Shown: positions 48,450 through 60,318 of the stretch, piece by piece
How the letters are laid out: every line of letters starts with the position of its first letter
How positions within the stretch are numbered: the stretch's first letter is position 1
Notes under the pieces: generated by a model
Told to the model about the DNA's origin: nothing
What the model saw: only the letters and a program-made list of their open reading frames with translations
Databases searched by the model: none
Position numbers and translations under genes: made by a program
DNA from: Lumbricus terrestris
Taxonomy: Eukaryota; Annelida; Clitellata; Crassiclitellata; Lumbricidae
Length of the DNA: 64,000 nucleotides
Assembly (NCBI GenBank): GCA_949752735.1
Contig: OX457038.1
Coordinates: 64,369,705 to 64,433,704, forward strand
Direction of reading: 5' to 3'

Positions 48450-49690
48450 ATCTGAACTGCTACTCTCAGAATCTGACTCGGAATCGTCACTCTCACCGTC
48501 AGTGTCATTGGGCAATTCCCAGGGAGTGTAGAAATTTGCAAACCAGTGACGTGTACTCGCCTCTCATCAGAATGACAGTACCATTTGCATTAAATTAATT
48601 ATAACCGAAGAATTTATCGAATTAAATTTTCTACTACGCTACCTGAAGTACCGGGCTTCTATACATACTGTTGACGTAAGATTATACGTAGACTGTGGGT
48701 CGCCGAGTAAACCATAAATAAATTTTTCGTGTATACGATGGCACGTACCATACGCATATTAGATGTTTGAAAATGTACTACGTATTTTAACGTATTCTAT
48801 TTCAGGGTACACGGCGTACACGCAACCTCGAGCTATGCTTGCTATTAGGTCTACACCTTGACTATGTTGCTCTTCTTCTCTTTGTTCTTAAATCTACCAT
48901 ACCTCCCTATCTTCACCTTAATTTATTTTGTCATAGGACTTGTGGCCTCTCTGCTTTCTATTTTTCTGCTTTGTATGGTCTGTCTGGCTATCTGTTTTAT
49001 CAGTTTCTCTTGTGCTTAAGTCCGTCAGACTCTGTTTCCTCTCTTTTATGCCTTAACCTGGTCTTGTATCTGCATAGACTTGTTCTTATCTTCTCATGTC
49101 TTCTGCCTGCCTGAAACTTTGTTTTCCCTGATTTTCCTGTCGTTCGTCTGTCTGTGTGCCAGCTCTGACTTGTCTCTCTTTCTCTTGTGAGTCTTGTCTA
49201 AGGTCTGACTATAAATCTACGTGTTGTCGATTATTCCATTGTCTTTGATTATGTCTTTTCCCGTGCTTTGTCTAATCTTTTTCTCTCACCTCAGTCAGCG
49301 TTTCTGTTTTCTCTCTTTGTCTTAGGTATGTCTCTATACGTCTAGATAATTATTACATATATAGGTGAATCAAGTTTGTTTGCCATCTGCTTTAGCAGTT
49401 TCTCTTGATTATGCTTTTTCTTCATCCTTGCATTGAAACACAAACTCAAACAAATTGACAACACGTAGAATACGCTCAGTGTTCCTCATGCTTTTCATTA
49501 GATATCACAGATATCAATTGGTTTCTTTGAGTATCATTCATCTGCTGCTGCTGTTGCATTATGCATGTCATTGATTTCTTTAATATTTATAGTTTTTCCT
49601 TTCTCATTATTCAGTTGTTGAGAATTTCTCATCATTTCAATGTGAATATGTATTGCCACTGCTATAATATTCACTGTAGCATACTCTGAA
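48450..49690. other. intergenic, no recognised gene
   Basis: The part at about 48830-49330 is T/C-rich with TCTGTCTG and CTCTTTT runs. Open frames there are hydrophobic from composition alone. Confidence 0.45.
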
Positions 49691-49832
49691 GCATGAAAAA
49701 AAATAATCCTGCGATTTTTACAAAGACATTTCGTACTACGTTTTATCGATCTGCAGAGCTCACTATAGTCTATAGGCGCTACTTAAATTCATGGAAGTTA
49801 TATAATATGAGCGTGTTGATAAATTACAGAGG

Positions 49833-49915
49833 CCAGAGACTTGTCCGGCAGTTTTGGCACCGTCCGTCCTGGCCTTCCAGAGACTTGTCCGGCAGTTTTG
49901 GCACCGTCCGTCCTG
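49833..49915. repeat. 44-bp tandem duplication
   Basis: CCAGAGACTTGTCCGGCAG... occurs at 49833 and again at 49877 with high identity. Confidence 0.9.
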
Positions 49916-49959
49916 ACCTGCACCTCTACTCCGGAATCTGACATGGCGCGTTGGCTGCT

Positions 49960-50053
49960 GGTCGCGACTTGTTTCCAGAATTCCAATCGACCGTTTGGAA
50001 GAACGAAGTTTTTCCAAACGGTCGATTGAAATTCCGGACATGAGCGACAAAGA
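49960..50053. ncRNA. hairpin with perfect 17-bp stem (candidate precursor RNA or foldback)
   Basis: The arm 49984-50000 (CAATCGACCGTTTGGAA) pairs perfectly with 50012-50028, leaving an 11-base loop. Pairing continues imperfectly outward for about 20 more bases per arm (GTCGC...AGAATTC against GAAATTCCGG...GCGAC). Overall size fits a pre-miRNA, but a foldback transposon relic is equally possible. No expression evidence. Confidence 0.3.
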
Positions 50054-50539
50054 CAATCCAGTTGACCGACGCTCGTGGAAGCAGCTGTAGGTTAGTTTGA
50101 GTTTCTATGAATGTGCAACGTATCCGATGTATGTCTATAGGCCTACGGTGCAGTTGATAAAATCCTCATGTCGTGTAATGATGCTGATTATCTGTGTGTA
50201 CAATCATGAAATCGATAGGACGAATGCTTCTATAATGCGCTTGCATTTTTCTTTTTCTCTTCTATACTGGTTCTGTTTGCCTAACTGTTTTTTTTCCTAT
50301 ACGTATCACTATCCATCTATCTGTCGCTATTTGAACTCTTTCAACTTGCTTTCCCACGGTCTTCTGACTTCTTGTTTTCTTCGATCTGCTGATGTTTTCT
50401 TGACTTCAGCATTTGTATTAGCATTTTAGGCTGTGACTCGACTTGAAGCGAGCATCGGTTGATGTCTTTGTCAATGATGATGATATCGGCGCTATATTAT
50501 TATAATTTATTGGGTTAGATTAGGTTTAATCACTAAACT

Positions 50540-50730
50540 TGAATGACTTAAATTACTTAACATCTTTGTTAGATGATCACTGTATTTCCGCTAAATGTAT
50601 ATAATATAATATATTATATTGACTTTAATTACTTAACATCTTTGTTAAATGATCACTATATTTCCGCTAAATGTAGGCTATATATTATATTGACTTTAAC
50701 TACCTAACATCTTTGTTAATGATCACTGAT
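50540..50730. repeat. three tandem copies of a unit of about 75 bp
   Basis: The segment ACTTAACATCTTTGTTA..ATGATCACT.TATTTCCGCTAAATG is repeated, with the third unit truncated. A reverse-complement copy lies at about 47615-47665, so the unit is a dispersed repeat. Confidence 0.7.
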
Positions 50731-51372
50731 GATAAGTGAATGAAAGAGAGGAAGGGCTCCGAGAACGGAAGTATGGAAGGATGGATGCACGAAAGGCTGG
50801 ATAGGTGGATGCATGGATGGAGAGATAGATGTATTAAAATTACCCAGATACCTAGAGAAGGCCAACAGACCAGATCTAATTTTTAAAAGTATACATATAG
50901 TTGTGACAACGCTGCCTGGCAGCTAAGCGAGCCAGTGAAACTATGAGTTGCCTCTTCATAGCAGAGCGAAAAGCCCGACGCGCTTCAACGTAAGAGACTG
51001 GGTGTATGATTCTGCCATGATTTCATCCAAAATGGACAGTTTCAACATCAAGGACCTTTTTATACAATCCGTCACCACACTAGCCCCTCCCTAACGCACG
51101 CATATGGGCTGCCAATCCTGCCATACTTGATTCCAGGGTCTGCAGCTTAGGTCCATATAATTTCAAGGGACGTCTGTATACCACGTGATTGATTGATCGG
51201 TTCGGTCCACATAATATTTAGTCGAAGCGCGACCAATTCAAGTTGGTCGAAAAATCTTTAATTCGGTCGTCGATTTGCAGTGATCGACTGTCAAATGATC
51301 ATTTCCACTTCCTTCACGACCTTTCTCCCTCCCCGTGATGGTACGCGGAAGGCGTATTCCAGACATGCAGCA

Positions 51373-52542
51373 TGTCTCGCCAGGCCCGCCGAGAGGGGGG
51401 CAAGGGGGCAAATGCCCAGGGGTCCGGCGACTTTTAGGGGCCCGGGGGGGCCAGGGCAACACTGAATTTAAAATTTTCATATGTTGATTGCGGACTGCGC
51501 GCCCAGGCTATAATCACTTATAAGTTATAATGTGACTTAGTCCATGCAAAGTTTATGATTTATTGAGTTTTACATATAGCCTAGCCTTATATTACTGTCA
51601 CATTACAACAACTGCTCAAGTTTCAAGCAACTGTCAATTACCTTAGTTATCAGTTTTTTTGCCAACTAACACGCCCACTTCCGTCTCAGCACGCTCTTCT
51701 GCTAAATTATGCATTGTCCGATTTCAATCATAAGTATAGGCCCTAAACAAATCAATAAATGATAAATTTCTTTCGTAACGATGGAATATAAACACAAATT
51801 TCGAGCACAAAAACGAAAAGAAAAAGCGAATAGGCTTGAAAAGGCAAAAGTTCGTAGTCGCACACTAGGCTATTTCCAATCGAAGTCTCAAAAGAAGACG
51901 AATCAGAGCCTGCAGTGTAATCAGTCCTAATGGGCTACATCGGTTGATTCTAGTGATTTTATTATAGCAGAATGGATGAAATTGAAATTTGGGGTGTTAG
52001 CATCGTTATTCCAAAAGATGACATCATAAACAAGACTTATGAAAATGCTGAAATTATATAGAGCTGTAAAAAGGCTTGGTTTTGACCTTGGCACTCTACC
52101 GCCAGGGCCCTACCCACACAAACGATTGAGACCGTATATTACAGGCTGCTATAGGCCAATATTATAAGAAACGGTCTTGCAAGACATCCGGACAATTTTC
52201 CAGGCGATGAAGAAAGAGCATTTTATAAATGCAATTTTAAGATTCGCAGATAAAATGCAGAACAGTTACTATAATACCAGAATATTATCAACGATTTTGC
52301 TGCAGTTAAATCCAGAAGGCTGCTTTTTGATTACCATATATTTGAAAATTAAATTCTTAGCACCAAGAACTGATTAAAATCATAAATGTATGCATTATCG
52401 TTCATTCGTAGCCTATCCACCCTTTTGTTATTTCTATTTGTTTTTATTGAAATTTTTTGTTAAAAAACATGAAGATAGTTTAGGGGCCCATGATTGCTCA
52501 GCCCAGGGGCCCGGAATTTCTGTCGGCGGGCCTGTGTCTCGC
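51373..52542. mobile_element. hAT element copy A with 8-bp target duplication
   Basis: The body is 51381-52534 (1154 bp). The ends CAGGCCCGCCGA and TCGGCGGGCCTG are perfect 12-bp inverted repeats. The direct repeat TGTCTCGC flanks it at 51373-51380 and 52535-52542. The interior from about 51781 carries broken frames beginning MEYKHKFRAQKRKEKA, which resembles the N-terminus of ZMYM/TTF-type hAT transposases, with stops downstream. It is a non-autonomous derivative. Confidence 0.88.
51781..52376 (+). pseudogene. remnant of hAT transposase N-terminal region
   Basis: The frame opens with a Lys/Arg-rich start (YKHK..AQKRKEK) and continues in pieces including FDLGTLPPGP and a segment ending in ADKMQNSYYNTRIL. 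Several stops interrupt it. The same pieces are found in copy B (about 55463-56095), so both derive from one source with this truncated coding part. Confidence 0.55.
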
Positions 52543-53269
52543 CTGAAGTGACTGAAGCCGATATGCCTAAAGACGCTTTATTACAAGAGCGTTGTAGGCC
52601 TATGACATTGCATAAATATTTTACAATTCATTTCTTCTGTAAAAGCTTCTCCGCGCTTGAAGTTAGTCTAATAAAAAAATTCTTACTTCCTACTTGAATG
52701 TGGTGATCAGCTCTTTAGCTGTTCATCGTTAGTTTCATAGCCGGGTTTGTTTACTACGTAATCGGAGTGGGTGAGGCCGCGACTGGTGTCTAAACACTGT
52801 AGCAACTATGATGGCGTATTTACTTGTTGTAGACCTAGCTAGACCTATGCTATACCCATTTCCTGGACTGTACGCAACACTAGCTCTTCCGTCTCCTATC
52901 AGAAGGGCATTTTGATAAAAACCACACGATTAACAGACCCGAACTATATTGCATGCATGCAGGCCCGCCGAGAGGGGTGCAGGGGGGGGGGGCAAATGCC
53001 CAGGGGCCCGGCGACTTTTAGGGGCCAGGAGGGGGCCCGGTATACCCCGCAGTCGATCGAGTTGTGGGCTACGATCGACTTGGCTCGTGCGACGATCGAC
53101 TCGATCGACTTCGTCGACTCGCCGACCTTTCTACGACTCGATCGACTTGGCTCGGCCGACGATCGACTCGATCGACTTCGCGTCGACTTGACCTAGTTTT
53201 GTCTCTTGCTCACCATCTGCAGTTACATGATCTTAAAATGAAATTATACGATAGCAGATCTGTGTCATA

Positions 53270-54290
53270 TATCTGTGTGACGTAACAATATGCCTAATTT
53301 CGTATTCTCAGTGAATTTATAGATTTGCACTGTAATCGTAGTGACGTCACAATAGGCCTCGTTTTAGATTATGTAAATGAAACTCAATAATTATCACGGT
53401 AGATCTGTGCAATAATTGAAGTTAGTCGCAATAGACCTAGTTTATACTCTCACAATGTACTTCTATAATAACAGATCATTATCCTAATCGAGGTTAGCCA
53501 CAATTAAATAGGACTATTTCATTCTCAAAATGAACTTCTTTAATAGTAGGTCTGTATCATGATCTAGGTGACGTCACAATGGGCCTAGTTTTATATTCTA
53601 AAACTGAACGTATAATAGTAGATTTGCATAATAATCAGAGCGATGTTGCATTTAAACAGACCCAGTTTTGTATTATGAAAATAAAATAATATGACAGCAG
53701 ATCTGTATCATAATCGAAATGACGCCACAATTATAGACCTAATTTCGTTTTTTCCACTGAACTTATTTAATAGTAGAATTGTATTATAATAGAAGTGACG
53801 TGGCTGACGTCATAAAAGGCCCTGTTTTATATTTGCAAAACGAACATAATATACTGGTAGATCTGTATAATAATCAAAGTGACGTCAAAATAGACCTTGT
53901 TTATATTCTCAATATATGCACTTTTATAATAGTACATTTGTCTCATAATCGACATGACGTCACACTAGACCTTGTTTATATTCTCAAAATGCACTACCAT
54001 AATAGGTCTGGTACATTTGTATCATAATCAATGTGACGTCACAATTGGCGCTGTTTTTTTAATTCTTGATGTGAACTTAATTATAATATAATAGCAAAAT
54101 TGCATCACAATCAGAGTGACGTTACAATAGGCATAGTTCTGTATTCTCAACATTAAAGAAATAATATGACGGCAGATCTGTGTCCTGATCGAAGTGACGT
54201 CACAATAGGCCTAATTTCGTTTTCTCAGTGAAATATTTAATTGTAGAATTGTATCATAATCGAAGTGACGTCATAAAAGGTCTCCTTTTA
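53270..54290. promoter_or_regulatory. 14-unit tandem array with CRE/ATF palindromes
   Basis: The repeat unit averages 76 bp and contains AGATCTGTATCATAATC, GTGACGTCACAAT, AGGCCTAGTTTT and ATTCTCAAAATGAA. Perfect TGACGTCA occurs eight times: at 53342, 53569, 53805, 53880, 53955, 54034, 54195 and 54266. The remaining units hold one- or few-base variants (for example TGACGTAA at 53278). The TGACGTCA palindrome is the known binding site of CREB/ATF bZIP factors. A regulatory effect is inference. Confidence 0.8.
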
Positions 54291-54889
54291 TATTCTCAAA
54301 ATTAACATCTACATGACTTGCATATACAGGCATATATAATAGTAGATCTGTATCATGCTCATTCAGGAGCGGATCAAAGGAAGGGGCCAATCCGGCCATG
54401 CCCCACCCCATTCAGAGATTCGCATATGACGTGGTCCCTCCCTCCATCAGGTTTCAAGAATTAAACTGTAAATCAACGCAACGGGAACAGGAAGGTGAGA
54501 GAGAAAGTAGGCCTAGCACATGACTAAAAAAGTCATCAGATTTTAAAAACCGGAGTCGCCACGGGTTTTAAGAAGTTTTTTGGGCGAAAGACTAAAAAAA
54601 GATTCTTTTGGCGGAAGTCGCCGGAAGACCAAGGGAAATTTATGTCGGTTCAAGAACACAAATTTTGTCCACCCCTTCCAAAATTTCTGTTTTCGCCCTT
54701 GTATTCGTTCAACCCAAATCGAAAACGCACGTCTATTATAATAGTCAACTTTCACAGTTCCACTAACACGAAATCGACAGCTGCCAAAAGGTTCGTTAGC
54801 TGAACTTGTGTGCAAAAACTGTATAGGTCACTTTGAGACTTCAAGAAATAGTAGGCTAAGTAAAATATTTCTAAGTCGGGTCGAGTAGA

Positions 54890-55151
54890 TGAAACAACTA
54901 TCGACTCGACTTAGCAAAACTCACGATCGACTCGACTTGCAAGTCGACGATTTTTCGATCGACTCGACTTGGCAAGGCTCACGATCGACTCGACTTGCAA
55001 GTCGATCGAGTCGACGATTTTTCGATCGACTCGACTTGGCAAGACTCACGATCGACTCGACTTGCAAGTCGATCGAGTCGACGATTTTTCGATCGACTCG
55101 ACTTGGCCGAGTTATGATCGACTCGATCGATCAACTCGATCGACTGCGGGG
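54890..55151. repeat. 67-bp palindrome-rich array at right end of nested element
   Basis: Units start GATCGACTCGACTTGG at 54957, 55024 and 55091 (period 67), with a partial unit from 54899. Each contains GACTTGCAAGTC and CGATCGAGTCGACG, so the single strand can fold extensively. Confidence 0.85.
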
Positions 55152-56267
55152 TATAGGGCCCGGGCTACAGTGATTATAATGTTTCATATATTGATTACGG
55201 TCGGCGGGCCCAACCTATAATCACTTAACCTATTGTTTGTAATTTATGTTGTTTTAAATATAGGCCTAGCCTAATACAGTGTTACATAACTACAACTGTT
55301 TAAGTTTCAAGCAACTGTCCATTAGCCTACCTTAGCCTACTTATCAGTGTTTTGCCAAAGAATACGCTCACTTCCTTCTCAGAACGTTCTTCTGCTAAAT
55401 TATGCGTTGTTAGATTTCAGTCATAAGTGAACAAATCTAAATGATAAATTTCTCTCGCAACGATGGAATATTTTATAAACACAAATCTGGAGTACAAAAA
55501 GAAAAGGATAATAAGTTTGAAAGAGCAAAAGTTGGTAAGATTCTACAGCCGCACACTATCTCAATTTAGAATCTCAAAAGAAGGCAATCAGAGCCTGTAG
55601 GCCTAATTAGGCCTACTCCTATATCGGTTGATTCTAGTGAATTAGACGTGCCTGCATGATGATCGTATATAACTGAATGGATGAAAATGAAGTTTGTGGT
55701 GTTATTACCTTAATTCCAAAAGAAGACATTATAAATAAGAATTATGAAAATGCTGAAATTATAGAAAATGTAAAAAGGTTTTGTTTTGATGTTGGCACTC
55801 TGCCGCCAGGGCCCGTGTTTAGGCCTATTATAGGCTGCACAAACGATTGAGACGATAATATTATAGGCTGCTCTAAAGCGTATAAGAAATGGTCTTCCAA
55901 GACATTCGGGACAATTTTCCAGACGATGAAGTAAGTGCATTTTCCGAAGTTCAATCTTAGGTTCGCAGACAAGATGGAGAACTACCAGGATATTACAAGA
56001 GATATTGTTGCAGTTAAATACAGATAGGTTGCTTGCGGATTGCCATATTAGGCCCTATTTGAAAATTAAATTCTTAACATTAAGAACTGATTAAAATCAT
56101 AAATGTAAGCATTGGCGTACATTCATACCCACTGTAACCCACACCATTGTTATTTTTATTTGTCTTTGTGTAAATTTGTTCCAAAAGCCTACAGATAGTT
56201 TGGGGCCCGTGACTGCTCAGCCCAGGGGCCCGGAATTTCTGTCGGCGGGCCTGCATGCATGTATATA

Positions 56268-56272
56268 GACGA

Positions 56273-56320
<48 letters not shown>

Positions 56321-56376
56321 TAATTTATTTTTTAAAAATATTTTTATTATTATTTTTATTATTATTATTTATTTAC

Positions 56377-56463
<87 letters not shown>

Positions 56464-56464
56464 G
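56268..56464. repeat. (ATT)n tract
   Basis: Almost 200 bp of ATT repeats with a short interruption, directly next to the target duplication of hAT copy B. Confidence 0.95.
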
Positions 56465-57280
56465 TATATAATGTAGAATTAGAATTCGAACCTGCCTAAG
56501 GGCAGAGAACGAAAAGAAGAAAAAGAATTACTCATTCATAGGTCGATTTGAAACTGAAATACAGACAGGGCTTCCCGATTTACACCGGGGCCGATCCAGC
56601 AATTACACACGTGTCAGCAAGATAATTATATGGCGAAAGAAATCACTTGGCAAACAGAAAACCCGTGTTGCTGTGCTCATGGGCGCCCGCAGCATAGGTC
56701 AAGGGGGGTCGCGTGACCCCCCTGGAAATCCTGACAAAATATTAATAATAACACTTTCTGGAATAAATGTCAGTGGACAGTGGTAAAACGGGACAGGGTG
56801 CCAACCACGCGGTCATTGTGTTCTTTTAGGCTACTTCACTAACTTTGGCACAGGCCAATATATCTTTTGGTTATCTCTACATAGCCTACTGGGTACTAAT
56901 GGAATTCGTTACTCAGTCATATCAGGGACGTCAGTGGGGTGGGGGGAGCGGATCAGTCTGCCGTCTGAACTAAATTCTGTAGCAAGATCTGTAGCCTGTT
57001 GGATATACGATACACAGGGTCACACACGGATGTCTGGCTGCTCTGGCATTGTAATTAGAGACGAGGGGTGCTTGGAGATATCTTGGGAAGAGGTCAGAGG
57101 AGCTGGCGATGAACTAGGGACGAGTGGAGGAGATGCGTTGCCCATTGAGCAGACCTGCACGGGAAGGGCTGTACTAAGGAACTGTGTGCCCAGTTAAGCA
57201 ATGACCTGTCACCTCTGGATTATTAATACTCAAGAGACGTACAGGCTATTTTCACCCTCTCAGTATGATATTTATATATA

Positions 57281-57857
57281 CACTGTGTCCCAATAAATCG
57301 GGGCCACTTTTTATAATGTGAATAAAACTGGTAAATATTCATCGATTGTCAAAATTTCAAAACTGTTTTTACCCTGAGATATTTATCTACAAATTGGTAA
57401 TTTATGAACGGTCCTCACTAAAAAATTACGTCATAATGACGTCATTAATTTACATATCGAAACCAAATGTCAACAAAAATCGTTAGAGAGTGGCGTTCAG
57501 CCAAGAAGACAAAATTGTAATAAAATTCTTACGGATAAATAAACATTACGGCGCAAAAAAGTTTATTCGAAAATTTCCGGACAAGGGATGGACAGTGGGC
57601 GGTCTAAATAAGCTTCTAAGAAAAATTGATTTGACCGGTTCGTCGGAGAAAAAGTTGTGTTCGGTACTTAACATTTGAATTCTCTGATGCAAATGACGTA
57701 ATTGTGACGTCAATATTCATGCCAGAAATTTAATATTTGAATCAGTGTAAGATAATTATCTCAGGATAAAAACAGTTTTGAAATTTTGAAAATCGATTAA
57801 GATTTGCCTGTTTTATTCACATTATAAAAAGGGGCCCCGATTTATTGGGACACAGTG
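57281..57857 (+). mobile_element. Tc1/mariner-type MITE with truncated transposase
   Basis: The ends CACTGTGTCCCAATAAATCGGGGCC (left) and its inverse (right) continue as imperfect inverted repeats for about 100 bp, flanked by TA-rich TATA on both sides. The internal frame at 57490-57678 encodes only an N-terminal helix-turn-helix-like part. It is deletion-derived and non-autonomous. Confidence 0.8.
57490..57678 (+). pseudogene. truncated mariner-like transposase (DNA-binding end only)
   Basis: The frame begins at GTG where relatives have ATG. It reads AFSQEDKIVIKFLRINKHYG and continues with a GWTVGGLNKLLRKI segment and TGSSEKK, the pattern of the first helix-turn-helix of Tc1/mariner-type transposases. 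The catalytic DDE part is missing; the frame stops 62 codons in. Confidence 0.65.
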
Positions 57858-57905
57858 TATATATATAATGCACAAGTCAATATAGTTTAAAGTTATATAT
57901 GTATG

Positions 57906-57946
<41 letters not shown>

Positions 57947-60044
57947 TCTATGATCCGTAGCCTATTAACCGTTTACCCGTGGACATCGTAATAGAAGCGC
58001 GAACGTCCTTTTACCGCGGGTTAGGTGGGCTACCCCAACCACCGTCTGACATGGAGCAGAGCGCATAAATTACAGGCCCAGTGGAATCGTCTGTCGTTTC
58101 CCCAACACCAACGACCTGTGAGGGCGAATGTCGGAAGAAGATGAGAGAAATTCTTAATGGAGGGAGGTGAAAGATGGGAAACACAGCACTGACTGCGACG
58201 GATAAGGGGAGGGCATTATGTATTCGAAGAACCTTGGGTCCTTGCTATAAGCTACAGGGCGGCCGCAACTTGAGCCAAGTGAAACACGGGGGGGGGAGAA
58301 ATAAGCCAAACTCACTTCGGAGGAGAAGGTCGGCCTGAGAGTGGAAGACCAGCTCATGAGGGTGAGGCGAGGAGTGGGATCGAGTCCGATTGTTTAAGAG
58401 AGATATTAGCCTCTGATATGATGACTAGAGTTCCTTCAGAGCTGGCTGCTGGAGAGTGGATGATGTAAGAGAAAAGATGACCGAGAACATGGAGTCCAGT
58501 TCATAGCCGGTCGGAAATCGGAATGTTATTCGTTACGAGGTCCGCATGATCTGACGACAGCGGAGCAGTATAGGCCTACTCGAAATGACACACCGAGTTT
58601 ACAGACAATATCTTGAACTGCCATTAATGTACTGCAGAATGCTACGCCAGTCGGCGCGCCCTCCAACCGCACACCACTCCGCCACTGTCCCAGGTAGGTC
58701 AGAACTAAATTATTGAACTGGAATTCACACTTAGTAATTATTTTTTTAATGTAATGATTGGGTAGACGTTACTTGCTGGACATGCATGTCCTAAACTATG
58801 ACCAATTTTTTTATTTGAACATGGTTCCTTCCTGGTGGATATGGGTTCACCCATCATTATCTGCTTGCTTTTTCCAACTCAAGTCTTTTCTGCTTAATAT
58901 GATTAAATACGGGCCAGATAGGTTGGATATCGACCCATTTCAGTTGAATCTTCATTATTCAAATTCAGTCTCTGATAAAAGTGATGGCGCACAGTGACAA
59001 TAGACAGTTGGTTGACAAAAGTTACATTTTGTAGCATAACAGTTTACAAATATTGCTTGGCAGACTGTATACTATGCATATAATTATGTATAATGTATAT
59101 ATATATAATATATATATAAGCATGCTTATATATATATATGGTTAAGTCTATGTTACGGATTATGTTATGCCTGACATAGTTAGGGACCATATAGGGTCTT
59201 TCAACATAAATAATAATAATAGCCAAATAATTATTTCACGCCTAGTGCATGTACTTGTAATTGTAATTGTAATTGAACACTTGCAGCATGCAATGTTGCT
59301 CTATTAGCTGTTATTAATGACAGATGAAAGGTTTTTAATATTTTAGTATTAAAATAGTACAGAGTACACAATAGGCCTAGTCAAAAGGATTTGGAGGTTA
59401 AAATTATAAATAGACTTACAGACCACAGTCAATCTAATGTATCATAAATTTATACAAGTATCTATAGGCTTACAAAATACTGTGATAGCATTTAAAATAG
59501 TATTTTAAATACTGTAGTGTTTAAAATATTTCCCATAACTGAATCAAACATAGTAAGAAATAAATGAAAATAAGGAGAAAACATGTTTGATCGTTAACCG
59601 CAGTTTCTTGCACATGTAGAAATTTTTGTTTAACAAGATAGCCAATTTTTGCCTATTTTTGCCTCCTGAAATATTTTCTGTGCCTTGGAAAAACGAGATG
59701 ACGTCCTTTAAGCCATATGTTAGTGTTATACCTTTTTACAATGAATGTGTGCATGAATAATATAATAATTTTTGTTTCATTGCAAAAGACTGATAAAAAG
59801 TAGAAGGCCTACGCTATATTGAGAGAATTAATGTGATTGTGTGAGTTGCTTAGTCTTTAATGACATATTTTATATCTTAACTCTACTGGTCATGACTGAC
59901 CCCCTGCAAAAAATCCTGTGGGCGCCCATGGCTGTGCTGTACACACTATATATAATTATGTATTTATCTGGCTGCTACGCGTAAGTCTGGTGTTGAGTCT
60001 GTTGACTACAGAGCCCCTAAAAGGACAAATGCGATTTTTTTTAT

Positions 60045-60318
60045 CTCGTTCGAACGAGTTATTAAGTCGTTCGAACGAGATAATAACTCGTTCGAACGAG
60101 ATAATAATTCGTTCGAACGAGATAATAACTCGTTCGAACGAGATAATAACTCGTTCGAACGAGTTATTATCTCGTTCGAACGGATTAATAACTCGTTCGA
60201 ACGAGATAATAACTCGTTCGAACGAGATAATAACTCGTTCGAACGAGATAATAACTCGTTCGAACGAGATAATAACTCGTTCGAACGAGATAATAACTCG
60301 TTCGAACGAGTTATTACA
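60045..60318. repeat. palindromic 21-bp satellite (TCGTTCGAACGA)
   Basis: About 13 units of 21 bp are each built around the palindrome CTCGTTCGAACGAG with ATAATAA or TTATTA spacers. Some units are in the inverted spacer orientation. Because the unit is a multiple of three and self-complementary, both strands are open and read repeated ITRSNE or ISFERV peptides. These are not credible genes. Confidence 0.95.

Larger units (their letters stand above)
53041..55155. mobile_element. TIR element nested in hAT copy B, carrying CRE array
   Basis: The ends are a perfect 20-bp inverted repeat starting CCCCGCAGTCGATCGA (53045 and, inverted, up to 55151), flanked by TATA on both sides (53041-53044, 55152-55155). 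Copy A lacks it, proving insertion after the family spread. Both ends hold self-complementary arrays built on ATCGACTCG and TCGACTTG. The centre holds a tandem array with TGACGTCA sites. I see no transposase; the superfamily is unknown. Confidence 0.78.
52952..56261. mobile_element. hAT element copy B with 8-bp target duplication and nested insertion
   Basis: The body is 52960-56253 (3294 bp), with the same 12-bp ends as copy A. The direct repeat CATGCATG flanks it at 52952-52959 and 56254-56261. Left (52960-53040) and right (55156-56253) parts align with copy A. The middle is a separate element, 53045-55151, absent from copy A at the matching position. The transposase remnant reads YKHKSGVQKEKDNKFERAK before a stop. 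Confidence 0.87.
56670..59938. mobile_element. hAT-type element D with 8-bp target duplication
   Basis: The body is 56678-59930 (3253 bp). The ends CATGGGCGCCCGCAG and, inverted, CATGGGCGCCCACAG match at 14 of 15 bases. The direct repeat GCTGTGCT flanks it at 56670-56677 and 59931-59938. No transposase is recognised inside; a Tc1/mariner MITE is nested at 57281-57857, and the rest (57.9-59.9 kb) is AT-rich with no identified coding region. Confidence 0.78.

Noticed and set aside
48839..49114. 91-codon hydrophobic plus-strand frame
   Set aside because: Leu/Phe/Ser content follows from a T/C-rich tract; no family resemblance.
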